In this document: piece by piece, positions 56,657-64,000 of the stretch | Position numbering within the stretch: the stretch's first letter is position 1 | Layout: the number at the start of each line of letters is the position of its first letter | DNA from: Streptomyces sp. NBC_00239 | Lineage (GTDB): Bacteria; Actinomycetota; Actinomycetes; Streptomycetales; Streptomycetaceae | Length of the DNA: 64,000 bases | Assembly: GCF_036194065.1 (NCBI RefSeq) | Contig: NZ_CP108095.1 | Span: forward strand, 5,456,001-5,520,000 | Direction of reading: 5' to 3' | Program-made: the position numbers and the translations under genes | The notes under the pieces: generated by a model | The model's database searches: none | The model's input: the letters and a program-made list of their open reading frames with translations, nothing else | Told to the model about the DNA's origin: nothing

Positions 56657-57456
56657 CAGCTCAGCAGTCCCGTCCGGAGCGGCTCGGCGTCGTGGGCCGC
56701 GTGGGGGTGTACGTGGTCGTGGCCGGGCAGCGCGTGCTGTCCCACGGCCTCGGGGGGCGGCCCGTCGTGCACGACGCAGCCGTCGCGCAGCACGACCGCG
56801 CGGTCGATCAGGGGCTCCAGCGGGCCCAGCTCGTGCAGGACCAGCAGCACGGTGGCGCCGGCGTCGACCCGGTTGCGCAGGGCGTTCGCCAGCACCTCCT
56901 GGTTGGCGAGGTCCACGCCGGCCATCGGCTCGTCCATGATCAGCAGTTCGGGTTCGACGGCGAGCGCCCGGGCGATCAGCACCCGCTGGTGCTGGCCGCC
57001 GGAGAGTGCGTTCACCGAGGCCTCGGCGTACGGCAGCATGTCGACGAGGTCCAGCGCCCGGTCGACCGCGGCCCGGTCCGCCTTGCGCAGCAGGCCGAAG
57101 CGGGTACGGGCCAGCCGGCCGGCGGAGACCACCTCGCGGACGGTGGCGGGCACGCCGCTGGCGGCGGTGGTGCGCTGCGGCACGTAGCCGATCCGGGACC
57201 AGGCGCGGAACTTTTTGAACGGAGTGCCGAACAACGCGAGTTCGCCGCCGCTGAGCGGGACCTGGCCGACGACGGAGCGTACGGCCGTGGACTTGCCGGA
57301 GCCGTTCGCCCCGAGCAGCGCGACGACCTCGCCGCGGTGCACGGTGAGGTCGACGCCGCGCAGGACGGTGCGCGAGCCGAGGGAGGCCGTGGCCCCGCGC
57401 AGGGATATGACCGGCCGGTCCGCTTCCGCGGCCGCCGGGGACGCCGTCGACTCCAT
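56656..57456 (-). CDS. znuC: Zinc ABC transporter ATP-binding protein ZnuC, 266 aa
   Basis: Walker [17 protein letters not shown] (about residues 48-63), ABC signature [15 protein letters not shown] (about 149-163), Walker [13 protein letters not shown] and switch His in LLVLHELG. The C-terminal 40 residues are His-rich ([20 protein letters not shown]), a possible zinc-binding tail. ATG 57456 ([13 protein letters not shown]) has GGAGG 8 nt upstream and lies 29 bp after the znuA stop. Confidence 0.94.
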   Translation of the reverse strand: MESTASPAAAEADRPVISLRGATASLGSRTVLRGVDLTVHRGEVVALLGANGSGKSTAVRSVVGQVPLSGGELALFGTPFKKFRAWSRIGYVPQRTTAASGVPATVREVVSAGRLARTRFGLLRKADRAAVDRALDLVDMLPYAEASVNALSGGQHQRVLIARALAVEPELLIMDEPMAGVDLANQEVLANALRNRVDAGATVLLVLHELGPLEPLIDRAVVLRDGCVVHDGPPPEAVGQHALPGHDHVHPHAAHDAEPLRTGLLS

Positions 57457-57485
57457 GGCTTGCGCCTCCGTCACTGCTCGGGTGG

Positions 57486-58460
57486 TCACTTGGCGCCGAG
57501 CGCCTTTTCGAGGTTCTTCAGGTTCGCCCGCATGACCTCGAAGTAGTCCTTGCCCTGGGACGTGTCGGTGATCCCCTCCAGGGGGTCCAGCACGTCGGTC
57601 TCGAGGCCGAGGTCGTTCGCGAGGGTGTCGGCAGTCTTCGGGCTGGCCAGCGTCTCGAAGAATACGGTGGAGACCTGCTCCTTCTTCGCGAGCGCCTGGA
57701 GCTCCTTGATGCGGGCGGGGCTCGGCTCGGACTCGGGGTCGACGCCGGTGATGCCCTCCTGGTCCAGCCCGTAGCGCTCGGCGAGGTAGCCGAAGGCGGC
57801 GTGGGTGGTGATGAAGGTCTTGCCCGCGGAGGTCTTGAGGCGGTTCTTGAACTCGGTGTCCAGGGCGGCGAGTTCGGCGGTCAGCGCTTCGGTGTTCTTG
57901 CGGTAGTCGGCGGCGTGCTCCGGGTCCGCCTTCTCGAAGGCCTTGCCGACGCCCCGGGCGATCTCGGCGTACTTCACCGGGTCGAGCCAGACGTGCGGGT
58001 CCTCGCCGGCCTCCCCGTGGCCGTGGCCGTCGTCGTGGCCGTGCTCCGCGTCCTCGGCGCCGTGGTCGTGGCCGTCGCCCGCGCCGTGGGCCTCCATGGT
58101 GGTCAGGCCCGCCGCGTCGATCTTGGTCTTGACCTGCGACTGGTCGACGGCCTTGTCCACGGCCGGCTGGAGGGACTTGAGGTAGAGGGCCACGTCCGCC
58201 TCGTCGAGCGCGGCGGTCTGGCGCGGGGTGATCTCCAGGTCGTGGGGCTCGACTCCCGGCTTGGTGAGGGAGGAGACCACCGCGTGCTCCTTGCCTATCT
58301 GCTCGGCGAGGAACTGGAGGGGGTAGAACGACGCCACGACGTCCAGCTTGCCGTCGGTGTTGCCCGCGGCGCTGGCGCCGGAGCAGGCGGTGAGGGCCGA
58401 GGCGCCGAGGGCCACGGCTCCGGCGAGGGCGGCTGCGGGTATGAGGCGTCGTACGTTCAT
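57486..58460 (-). CDS. znuA: Zinc-binding lipoprotein ZnuA, 324 aa
   Basis: A solute-binding protein (SBP_bac_9 / TroA type) with a lipoprotein signal (lipobox LTACSG near residue 26). The ligand motifs are [29 protein letters not shown] and the [12 protein letters not shown] end. A long His/Asp-rich loop ([20 protein letters not shown], about residues 128-147) is typical of zinc-specific ZnuA. ATG 58460 ([14 protein letters not shown]) is chosen; in-frame starts up to 58478 are possible. It opens the znuACB-zur operon and is preceded by Zur-like boxes. Confidence 0.93.
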   Translation of the reverse strand: MNVRRLIPAAALAGAVALGASALTACSGASAAGNTDGKLDVVASFYPLQFLAEQIGKEHAVVSSLTKPGVEPHDLEITPRQTAALDEADVALYLKSLQPAVDKAVDQSQVKTKIDAAGLTTMEAHGAGDGHDHGAEDAEHGHDDGHGHGEAGEDPHVWLDPVKYAEIARGVGKAFEKADPEHAADYRKNTEALTAELAALDTEFKNRLKTSAGKTFITTHAAFGYLAERYGLDQEGITGVDPESEPSPARIKELQALAKKEQVSTVFFETLASPKTADTLANDLGLETDVLDPLEGITDTSQGKDYFEVMRANLKNLEKALGAK

Positions 58461-58496
58461 GACACTCATTTTCATCAAAGATGGAAACGATTGTCA
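58460..58496 (-). promoter_or_regulatory. Two Zur-box-like operators upstream of znuA
   Basis: On the plus strand, TGACACTCATTTTCA (58460-58474) and TGGAAACGATTGTCA (58482-58496) are two imperfect 15-bp inverted repeats of the TGNNAA-N3-TTNNCA class, 7 bp apart. The first touches the chosen znuA start codon. Zinc-loaded Zur is expected to repress here. Confidence 0.75.
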
Positions 58497-58551
58497 AAAG
58501 CCCTGGCGGGGGGCCTCCTCTCGCGCGCGCGGGGTCCAAGGGGGAACCGAT

Positions 58552-58582
58552 TTGAAAGTGAGGGTGCGGGCGCCGGTAACCT
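58552..58582 (+). promoter_or_regulatory. Probable glyS promoter
   Basis: TTGAAA (58552-58557) and TAACCT (58577-58582) are 19 bp apart, giving a start about 90 nt upstream of glyS. It is divergent from znuA, and the -35 lies about 55 bp from the nearer Zur box. Confidence 0.55.
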
Positions 58583-58676
58583 GAGCATTCGCCCGCCCGT
58601 CGCCCGACCTCCACCCCCATCGAGGCGCTGCGCGCCGAGCCTGTCCGATTTTCGTCCTCGTAATGAAGAGAGCACC

Positions 58677-60059
58677 GTGGCCGCCGACAAGATCGACACC
58701 ATCGTCAGCCTCAGCAAGCGCCGTGGCTTCGTCTACCCGTGCAGTGAGATCTACGGCGGCTCCAAGGCCGCCTGGGACTACGGACCGCTGGGTGTCGAGC
58801 TCAAGGAGAACATCAAGCGCCAGTGGTGGAAGGCGATGGTGACCGGGCGTGAGGACGTCGTCGGCATCGACTCCTCCGTGATCCTGGCCCCCGAGGTCTG
58901 GGTCGCCTCCGGTCACGTCGCGACCTTCTCGGACCCGCTGACCGAGTGCACCGCCTGTCACAAGCGTCACCGCGCCGACCACCTGGAAGAGGCGTACGAG
59001 GCCAAGCACGGCCGCCTCCCCGAGAACGGCCTGGCCGACGTCAACTGCCCCAACTGCGGCAACAAGGGCCAGTTCACCGAGCCGAAGCAGTTCTCCGGCA
59101 TGCTGGAGACCCACCTCGGCCCGACCCAGGACACCGGCTCCAAGGCGTACCTGCGCCCCGAGACCGCCCAGGGCATCTTCACCAACTTCGCCCAGGTGCA
59201 GCAGACTTCCCGCAAGAAGCCGCCGTTCGGCATCGCGCAGATGGGCAAGTCCTTCCGCAACGAGATCACGCCCGGCAACTTCATCTTCCGCACCCGCGAG
59301 TTCGAGCAGATGGAGATGGAGTTCTTCGTCAAGCCGGGCGAGGACGAGCAGTGGCAGGAGTACTGGATGCAGCAGCGCTGGGACTGGTACCGGGGCCTGG
59401 GCATCCGCGAGGAGAACATCCGCTGGTACGAGCACCCGAAGGAGAAGCTGTCCCACTACTCGAAGCGCACCGCCGACATCGAGTACCGCTTCAACTTCGG
59501 CGGCAGTGAGTTCTCCGAGCTCGAGGGCGTGGCCAACCGCACCGACTTCGACCTCAAGGCGCACTCCGCGGCCTCCGGCCAGGACCTGACCTACTTCGAC
59601 CAGGAGGCCGGCGAGCGCTGGACTCCGTACGTCATCGAGCCGGCGGCCGGCGTGAACCGCGCCATGCTCGCCTTCATGCTCGACGCGTACATCGAGGACG
59701 AGGCCCCCAACGCCAAGGGCGTCATGGAGAAGCGCGTCGTGATGCGCCTCGACCCGCGCCTGGCGCCGGTCAAGGTCGCGGTGCTGCCGCTGTCCCGCAA
59801 CGAGAAGCTGTCCCCGAAGGCCAAGGGTCTCGCCGACGACCTGCGCCGCAACTGGAACATCGAGTTCGACGACGCGGGCGCGATCGGCCGCCGCTACCGC
59901 CGCCAGGACGAGATCGGCACGCCGTTCTGCGTCACCGTCGACTTCGACACCCTGGACGACAACGCGGTGACCGTGCGCGAGCGCGACACGATGAAGCAGG
60001 AGCGCGTCTCCCTGGACCAGATCCAGGCCTACCTCGGTGCGCGCCTGATCGGCTGCTAG
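58677..60059 (+). CDS. glyS: Glycyl-tRNA synthetase (single-chain dimeric type), 460 aa
   Basis: A class II synthetase of the alpha2 eukaryote/archaea/Gram-positive-like type. Motifs include [16 protein letters not shown], a zinc-binding-like [14 protein letters not shown] insertion (about residues 93-125), motif 2 [25 protein letters not shown] (about 200-225), motif 3 [17 protein letters not shown] (about 325-342) and the anticodon-binding C-terminal domain. GTG 58677 ([14 protein letters not shown]) has GAAGAG upstream. Monocistronic, ending at a hairpin terminator. Confidence 0.97.
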   Translation: MAADKIDTIVSLSKRRGFVYPCSEIYGGSKAAWDYGPLGVELKENIKRQWWKAMVTGREDVVGIDSSVILAPEVWVASGHVATFSDPLTECTACHKRHRADHLEEAYEAKHGRLPENGLADVNCPNCGNKGQFTEPKQFSGMLETHLGPTQDTGSKAYLRPETAQGIFTNFAQVQQTSRKKPPFGIAQMGKSFRNEITPGNFIFRTREFEQMEMEFFVKPGEDEQWQEYWMQQRWDWYRGLGIREENIRWYEHPKEKLSHYSKRTADIEYRFNFGGSEFSELEGVANRTDFDLKAHSAASGQDLTYFDQEAGERWTPYVIEPAAGVNRAMLAFMLDAYIEDEAPNAKGVMEKRVVMRLDPRLAPVKVAVLPLSRNEKLSPKAKGLADDLRRNWNIEFDDAGAIGRRYRRQDEIGTPFCVTVDFDTLDDNAVTVRERDTMKQERVSLDQIQAYLGARLIGC

Positions 60060-60087
60060 CAGCCGCGGTGCCCCTCGGGCGGACGAG

Positions 60088-60131
60088 CCGGTGGCCCGGT
60101 GCGCAGTGCGCGCGCCGGGCCACCGGTCTTT
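60088..60131 (+). terminator. Terminator downstream of glyS
   Basis: CCGGTGGCCCGG (60088-60099) pairs perfectly with CCGGGCCACCGG (60115-60126), followed by TCTTTC. The rest of the gap to 60239 holds only GGGTGCC-type repeats. Confidence 0.85.
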
Positions 60132-60238
60132 CACGGGCCCGTCCGTACGGGCCGGAGGCGGCCGTCGTGCCGCCGGGTGCCGCGGGGGCCGCGGGTGCCC
60201 CGGGTGCCCCGGAGGCCGCGGGTGCCGCCCGCCGCGGG

Positions 60239-60928
60239 TCAGGCGGCAGCGGCGGCCGCGGCGGCGCGGGCTTCGCCCTCGGCCTTGGAGCGCTTGCCGT
60301 ACAGCGTGGTCCACACGGCGAGGGCGCCGAGCACCCCGTAGATCATGACCGGGCTCAGGGTCACCATCGTCTTGGTGTCCAGGGTGTACGCGAGGACCAC
60401 GCGCACGGCCGCCTCGACCACGTACGCCACGCCCCACACGGTGGTCATCCGGCGCATGGTGTGGCGGAAGCCCTCGAACTGCCACAGGCCGTTCCACCAG
60501 GCGGTGCTCTCGGGGGTGCCGTCGGTGGCGAACTTGCGGCCGAAGTAGAACATCAGCGGCCGCGGCGCGAGCAGGGTGCCCAGGCACAGCAGGCCGAACA
60601 GCCCGGTGATCGCGGAGTCCTTGACCAGCAGGGCGCGGGCCGAGTGCGCGCCGGTCAGCGAGACCACCGCGGTGATCACGATGAAGGCCAGGGTGACGAC
60701 GGCGAACTCGTCGAGCTTGCGGCGCCAGGCCAGGTGGACGGCGCTGTCGAGCACCGGCCAGGCGCTGCTGAGCAGCAGGGCCGAGAACTCGCTCCAGCCG
60801 TGGTCGGTCAGCTGGTTGTACGTGATGATCGGCGCGACGACGTTGAGCCCGATCGTCAGGATCCACCCGAGCGCGGCGGCGGCGCCGGAGCGGGCGGGTG
60901 GAGCAGGACGGGTGTCCTGGGCGGGCAT
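60239..60928 (-). CDS. VC0807-like integral membrane protein, 229 aa
   Basis: About six hydrophobic segments (ALGWILTIGLNVVAPIITYNQL, FAVVTLAFIVITAVVSL, ITGLFGLLCLGTLLA, and others) with RPLMFYFGRKFATDGTPE between them match the VC0807 family pattern of unknown function. The C-terminus is poly-Ala. The start at 60928 (MPAQDTRPAPP) has CAGGGGGAA upstream on the minus strand. Downstream of glyS, convergent. No function can be assigned. Confidence 0.8.
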   Translation of the reverse strand: MPAQDTRPAPPARSGAAAALGWILTIGLNVVAPIITYNQLTDHGWSEFSALLLSSAWPVLDSAVHLAWRRKLDEFAVVTLAFIVITAVVSLTGAHSARALLVKDSAITGLFGLLCLGTLLAPRPLMFYFGRKFATDGTPESTAWWNGLWQFEGFRHTMRRMTTVWGVAYVVEAAVRVVLAYTLDTKTMVTLSPVMIYGVLGALAVWTTLYGKRSKAEGEARAAAAAAAA

Positions 60929-61060
60929 GTTTCCCCCTGAGGTGCGGAAAGCGCGGTAGGGGGAACGTAGGGACCGCGGGACGCGGGGGACAAGGGGCGC
61001 CGGTCCCAAATGATCGCCAAGCCGACCGGAGTGGGGAACTCCGGCCGGATCGTGCGGGGT

Positions 61061-61648
61061 TCAGGCCCGCAGTCCCCGGACGACCAGGTCCGACACCGCC
61101 GCGAACTCCGCGGCGATCTCGGGGCGCAGCCACTCGGGCGCGTACTGCGGGTCGTGGAAGCGGCCGGTCGCGTCGAAGACCGCGCGGGCCGCCGCCGGGA
61201 CGTCCGGGGCCGCGAACTCCCCGGCGGCCACGCCCTCGGCGATGATCCGGGCCAGCTGCGCGATCAGCTCGGTGAGGTGGGCGTCGACGACCCCGCTGTT
61301 CTCGGCGAGCAGCACGGTGTACGTGGCGAACAGCTCGGGGTCGTCGCCCGCCTTGTGGCGCTTGGCGTCGAAGAGCGCGGTCAGCCAGGCCGCCAGCTTG
61401 GCCGCGGCCGTCCCGCCGGGCGCGGCGGTGATCGCCTCCAGGACGCCGACCGTCCGGCCGAGCCAGCGGTCGGTGACCGCTTCGCGCAGGGCCGCCTTGG
61501 AGGGGAAGTGCCGGTAGACGCTGCCGTGGCTGACCCCCAGGGCGCGCGCCACGTCCACCACGGTGGCCTTGGTGGGGCCGTAGCGGCGCAGCACCTCCTC
61601 GGTCGCTTCGAGGATGCGCTCGGGGGTCAGGGCTTCGGCGGCTGGCAT
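61061..61648 (-). CDS. TetR family transcriptional regulator, 195 aa
   Basis: The N-terminal helix-turn-helix (TPERILEATEEVLRRYGPTKATVVDVARALGVSHGSVYRHFPSKAALREAV, about residues 8-58) is typical; the C-terminal helical domain binds an unknown ligand. Lies 20 bp downstream of an aldo/keto reductase gene on the same strand, so the two are probably an operon controlled by the TetR from the strong palindrome at 62714-62753. Confidence 0.9.
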   Translation of the reverse strand: MPAAEALTPERILEATEEVLRRYGPTKATVVDVARALGVSHGSVYRHFPSKAALREAVTDRWLGRTVGVLEAITAAPGGTAAAKLAAWLTALFDAKRHKAGDDPELFATYTVLLAENSGVVDAHLTELIAQLARIIAEGVAAGEFAAPDVPAAARAVFDATGRFHDPQYAPEWLRPEIAAEFAAVSDLVVRGLRA

Positions 61649-61668
61649 GGAACGACCGTACCCGCCGC

Positions 61669-62700
61669 TCAGTGCTCGCTGTCGAGGTGGGCCATCTGCG
61701 CCGCGGGGTAGCGGTCGCCGGCGGCGGACCCGGCCGGGACCGCCGCCTCGATGGCGGCGAGGTCGGACGCGTCGAGGACCACGTCCATGGCACCGAGTGC
61801 CTCGGACAGCCGGTCCCGGCGGCGGGCGCCGACGAGCGGCACGATGTCCTCGCCGCGGGCGAGCACCCAGGCGATGGCGGTCTGCGCGACCGAGACCCCC
61901 TTGCCGTCGGCGACCTTGCGCAGGGCGTCGACCAGGTCGAGGTTGCGGTGCAGGTTGTCGCCCTGGAAGCGCGGGCTCATGCCGCGGAAGTCCCCGGGGG
62001 CCAGCAGCCGGTCGCGGGTGAAGTGGCCGCTGATCAGGCCGCGGGAGAGCACGCCGTACGCCGTCACGCCGATGCCGAGTTCGCGGGCGGTGGGCAGGAT
62101 CTCCGCCTCGATGCCGCGGGAGATCAGCGAGTACTCGATCTGCAGGTCCGCGATGGGGGCGACGGCCGCGGCCCGGCGCATGCTGTCGGCGCCGACCTCG
62201 GAGAGTCCGATGTGCCGCACGTGCCCGGCCCGGACGGCGTCGGCGATCGCGCCGACGGTCTCCTCGATGGGGACCTCGGGGTCGACGCGGGCGATCCGGT
62301 AGATGTCGATGTGGTCCCGGCCGAGCCGCTGGAGCGAGTAGGCGAGGAAGTTCCGCACGGCCTCGGGGCGGCCGTCGTAGCCCGTGAAGCCGCCTTCGAC
62401 GGTGCGCAGCGCGCCGAACTTCACGCTGGTGAGCGCCTTGTCGCGGGCGGCGGCGGGGGCGGTGCGCAGGGCCTCGTTGATCAGGAGCTCGTTGTGCCCC
62501 ATGCCGTAGAAGTCGCCGGTGTCGAGGAGCGTGATCCCTGCGTCGAGGGCGGCGTGGATGGTCGCGATCGACTCGGTGCGGTCGGCTTCCCCGTAGAGGG
62601 CGGACATGCCCATGCAGCCGAGGCCCAGGGGGAAGACGGCGGGGCCGGTGGTGCCCAGGGTGCGGGAGGGGTGCGCGGGGCGAGTGGAGTGCGTGGTCAT
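61669..62700 (-). CDS. Aldo/keto reductase family oxidoreductase, 343 aa
   Basis: The (beta/alpha)8 AKR fold is shown by LGLGCMGMSALYGEADRTESIATIHAALDAGITLLDTGDFYGMGHNE, which includes catalytic Asp and Tyr (DTGDFYG), and Lys in SVKFGALR. The usual catalytic His (HR in QHRVD) reads RIARVDP here, as Ala, a substitution I recall in a group of actinomycete AKRs. Cofactor is probably NADPH. The ATG lies 13 bp downstream of the TetR operator-like palindrome. Confidence 0.88.
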   Translation of the reverse strand: MTTHSTRPAHPSRTLGTTGPAVFPLGLGCMGMSALYGEADRTESIATIHAALDAGITLLDTGDFYGMGHNELLINEALRTAPAAARDKALTSVKFGALRTVEGGFTGYDGRPEAVRNFLAYSLQRLGRDHIDIYRIARVDPEVPIEETVGAIADAVRAGHVRHIGLSEVGADSMRRAAAVAPIADLQIEYSLISRGIEAEILPTARELGIGVTAYGVLSRGLISGHFTRDRLLAPGDFRGMSPRFQGDNLHRNLDLVDALRKVADGKGVSVAQTAIAWVLARGEDIVPLVGARRRDRLSEALGAMDVVLDASDLAAIEAAVPAGSAAGDRYPAAQMAHLDSEH

Positions 62701-62713
62701 GCAACGAGGATGG

Positions 62714-62753
62714 CATGACGACTGACAGATTTCAATATCTGTCAGTCGTCATG
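62714..62753. promoter_or_regulatory. TetR operator-like palindrome with 17-bp arms
   Basis: CATGACGACTGACAGAT (62714-62730) is exactly complementary to 62737-62753, separated by TTCAAT. The inner TGACAGAT-N6-ATCTGTCA is a classic TetR-type operator. It lies in the 131-bp gap between the divergent-side MFS 3' end and the AKR-TetR operon, immediately upstream of the AKR start. Confidence 0.8.
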
Positions 62754-62831
62754 TGTTTCGTGACGTGTTTCGGCGACGCCCGTCGGGTGCTCGACGGCCG
62801 CCCGACGCGCGAGGGGGAGGGTGTGGCGGGG

Positions 62832-64000
62832 TCAGCCGTGGGAGGCCCGGGCCTTGGCGGCCGGTTCGGCGGCCGCGAAGGCGCGGGCGGTGCGCTCCGC
62901 GGTGGCGCGGGCCCAGGGGCCGCTGGTCGCGGCGCCGACGGCGAGGACCGCGAGCCCGCAGCCCGTGATGATCCACCAGGCCGGCCGGGCCGCCTCGGCG
63001 AACGGGCCCTCGGCGAGCCCCGCCGCCAGCACCGCGCCGATGACCGCCACGCCGAGCGTGCTCCCGGTCTGGCGGCTGGTGGAGGCCACGGCGGCCGCCA
63101 CGCCGGCCTGGGCGCGCGGCATCCCGGACACCGCGGTGTTGGTGATGGGCGCGTTGACCATGCCGAAGCCCAGGCCGAACAGGACGTAGCCCGTGAACAG
63201 CAGCGGCGTCGACGTCTCGGCGTCGAACGCGGCGAAGAGCACCCCGCTCGCCGCCATCGTCACCCCGGCGATCAACAGCGGCAGCCGGGGGCCCCGGCTG
63301 CCCACCAGCCGGCCCGACAGCGGGGCGACCAGGAAGGTCGGCGCGGCCATCGGCAGCATGAAGAGCCCGGCGTGCAGGGCGTCCAGGCCGCGGACCTCCT
63401 GGAGGTAGAGCGTGTTCAGGAACAGGAAGCCGGCCAGCGCGGCGAAGGCGCTCACCGCGATCACGGTCGCGCCGCTGAAGGGGGCGCTGCGGAAGAACCG
63501 CGGGTCGATCAGCGGTTCCGGGCGCCTCGGCTCGTACCGCAGCAGCGCCACGAGGGCGGCCACCGCGACGGCCGCGCAGCCGAGGATGAGCGGCGAACCC
63601 CAGCCCGCGACGGGCGCCTCGATGATCCCGTACGTCACCGAACCCAGCAGGGCCACGACGAGCAGCTGGCCGACGGGGTCGGCGCGGCGCGGCCGGGCGG
63701 CCCGGGACTCGGGCACGTACCGCAGGGTCAGCGCCAGGGCCACCAGCCCCACCGGCAGGTTCACCCAGAAAATGGAGCGCCAGCCGACCGAGTCCACGAG
63801 CAGGCCGCCGATCACCGGGCCGGCGGCCATCGATATGCCCACCACACCGCCCCAGACCCCGATGGCCCGGGCCCGCTCGCGCGGGTCGGTGAAGGTGTTG
63901 GTGATGATCGACATGGCGACCGGGTTGAGCATCGAGCCGCCCACCGCCTGCACCATCCGGAAGGCGATCAGCCAGCCGAGGCTCGGGGCGAGCGAGCACA
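62832..64000 (-). CDS. MFS transporter, DHA2/EmrB-QacA type, N-terminus outside the window
   Basis: Helices with the DHA2 pattern are visible: the frame runs off the window edge upstream (LGWLIAFRMVQAVGGSMLNPVAMSIITNTF, the conserved GxxxG-containing motif C region), then PRERARAIGVWGGVVGISMAAGPVIGGLLVDSVGWRSIFWVNLPVG and MPRAQAGVAAAVASTSRQTGSTLGVAVIGA. This is typical of 14-TM multidrug exporters. Its start is beyond 64000. It lies upstream of the AKR-TetR operon on the same strand and may be co-regulated; that is inference. Confidence 0.88.
   Translation of the reverse strand, partial: CSLAPSLGWLIAFRMVQAVGGSMLNPVAMSIITNTFTDPRERARAIGVWGGVVGISMAAGPVIGGLLVDSVGWRSIFWVNLPVGLVALALTLRYVPESRAARPRRADPVGQLLVVALLGSVTYGIIEAPVAGWGSPLILGCAAVAVAALVALLRYEPRRPEPLIDPRFFRSAPFSGATVIAVSAFAALAGFLFLNTLYLQEVRGLDALHAGLFMLPMAAPTFLVAPLSGRLVGSRGPRLPLLIAGVTMAASGVLFAAFDAETSTPLLFTGYVLFGLGFGMVNAPITNTAVSGMPRAQAGVAAAVASTSRQTGSTLGVAVIGAVLAAGLAEGPFAEAARPAWWIITGCGLAVLAVGAATSGPWARATAERTARAFAAAEPAAKARASHG

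Overview
The window is chromosomal core DNA from a high-GC actinomycete, almost certainly Streptomyces. The evidence is extreme third-position GC, many GTG starts, 4-nt GTGA/ATGA overlaps between genes, tRNA genes without an encoded CCA, and a gene order (nadD-LCP-rsfS-mutase-tRNA-Ala-leuS-degV-comEA-comEC-holA-rpsT-lepA-hemW-hrcA-dnaJ-rsmE-rnz-phoH-ybeY-era-leuA-recO-uppS-zur/znu-glyS) that I recall, without a database check, as conserved in that genus. I see no rRNA, CRISPR array, prophage or complete insertion sequence.

Layout. 1-6.2 kb: membrane protein, M48 peptidase (-), then the nadD / degenerate LCP / ribosome-silencing-factor / histidine-phosphatase cluster. 6.2-10.2 kb: two identical tRNA-Ala(GGC) genes around a small zinc-ribbon gene, then leuS behind a leader peptide and intrinsic attenuator. 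10.2-18.1 kb: coiled-coil membrane protein, DegV, ComEA-ComEC DNA-uptake proteins, YceI protein, holA. 18.1-19.7 kb: repeat cluster, an orphan VapB-like antitoxin and rpsT (-). 19.7-25 kb: lepA, acyl-CoA synthetase, hemW. 25-33.9 kb: DUF3097 and MBL genes (-), the CIRCE-controlled hrcA-dnaJ pair, then NMO, rsmE, HIT, rnz and a PfkB kinase. 34-37.9 kb: phoH-ybeY-CNNM-YjbR and a cytidine-deaminase-like protein with no zinc ligands. 37.9-40.4 kb: divergent MFS and GlxA/AraC genes. 40.4-44.7 kb: repeats, a secreted protein and an open reading frame joining a DUF916-type membrane protein to Era with no stop between them. 44.7-47 kb: GNAT, emfourin and protealysin-type M4 protease (-). 47-50.8 kb: leuA behind a leucine leader peptide and potential pseudoknot; SDR (-); TerB-like protein. 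50.8-55.2 kb: NCS2 permease, recO, uppS. 55.2-60.1 kb: znuACB-zur (-) with two Zur-like boxes, and glyS. 60.2-64 kb: membrane protein, TetR plus aldo/keto reductase with a 17-bp-arm operator, and an MFS exporter cut by the window edge.

Themes. (1) Leucine sensing appears twice: leuS (Leu-tRNA charging) and leuA (first committed step of leucine synthesis) both carry short leucine-run leader ORFs. (2) A roughly 113-bp palindromic intergenic element ending in a CCTCAAACGCCGGCGAGGCTG-type arm occurs four times complete and at two more loci as half-copies, always downstream of a gene, and its right half has been amplified in tandem with different periods (76 bp, 85 bp). (3) Two proteins, and possibly a third, look like pseudo-enzymes: the LCP domain, the cytidine deaminase, and the aldo/keto reductase lacking its usual His. 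(4) Several local regulators sit next to recognisable operators (HrcA/CIRCE, Zur boxes, TetR palindrome). The least expected observation is the DUF916-Era read-through frame. All calls come from reading the sequence; no searches were run.
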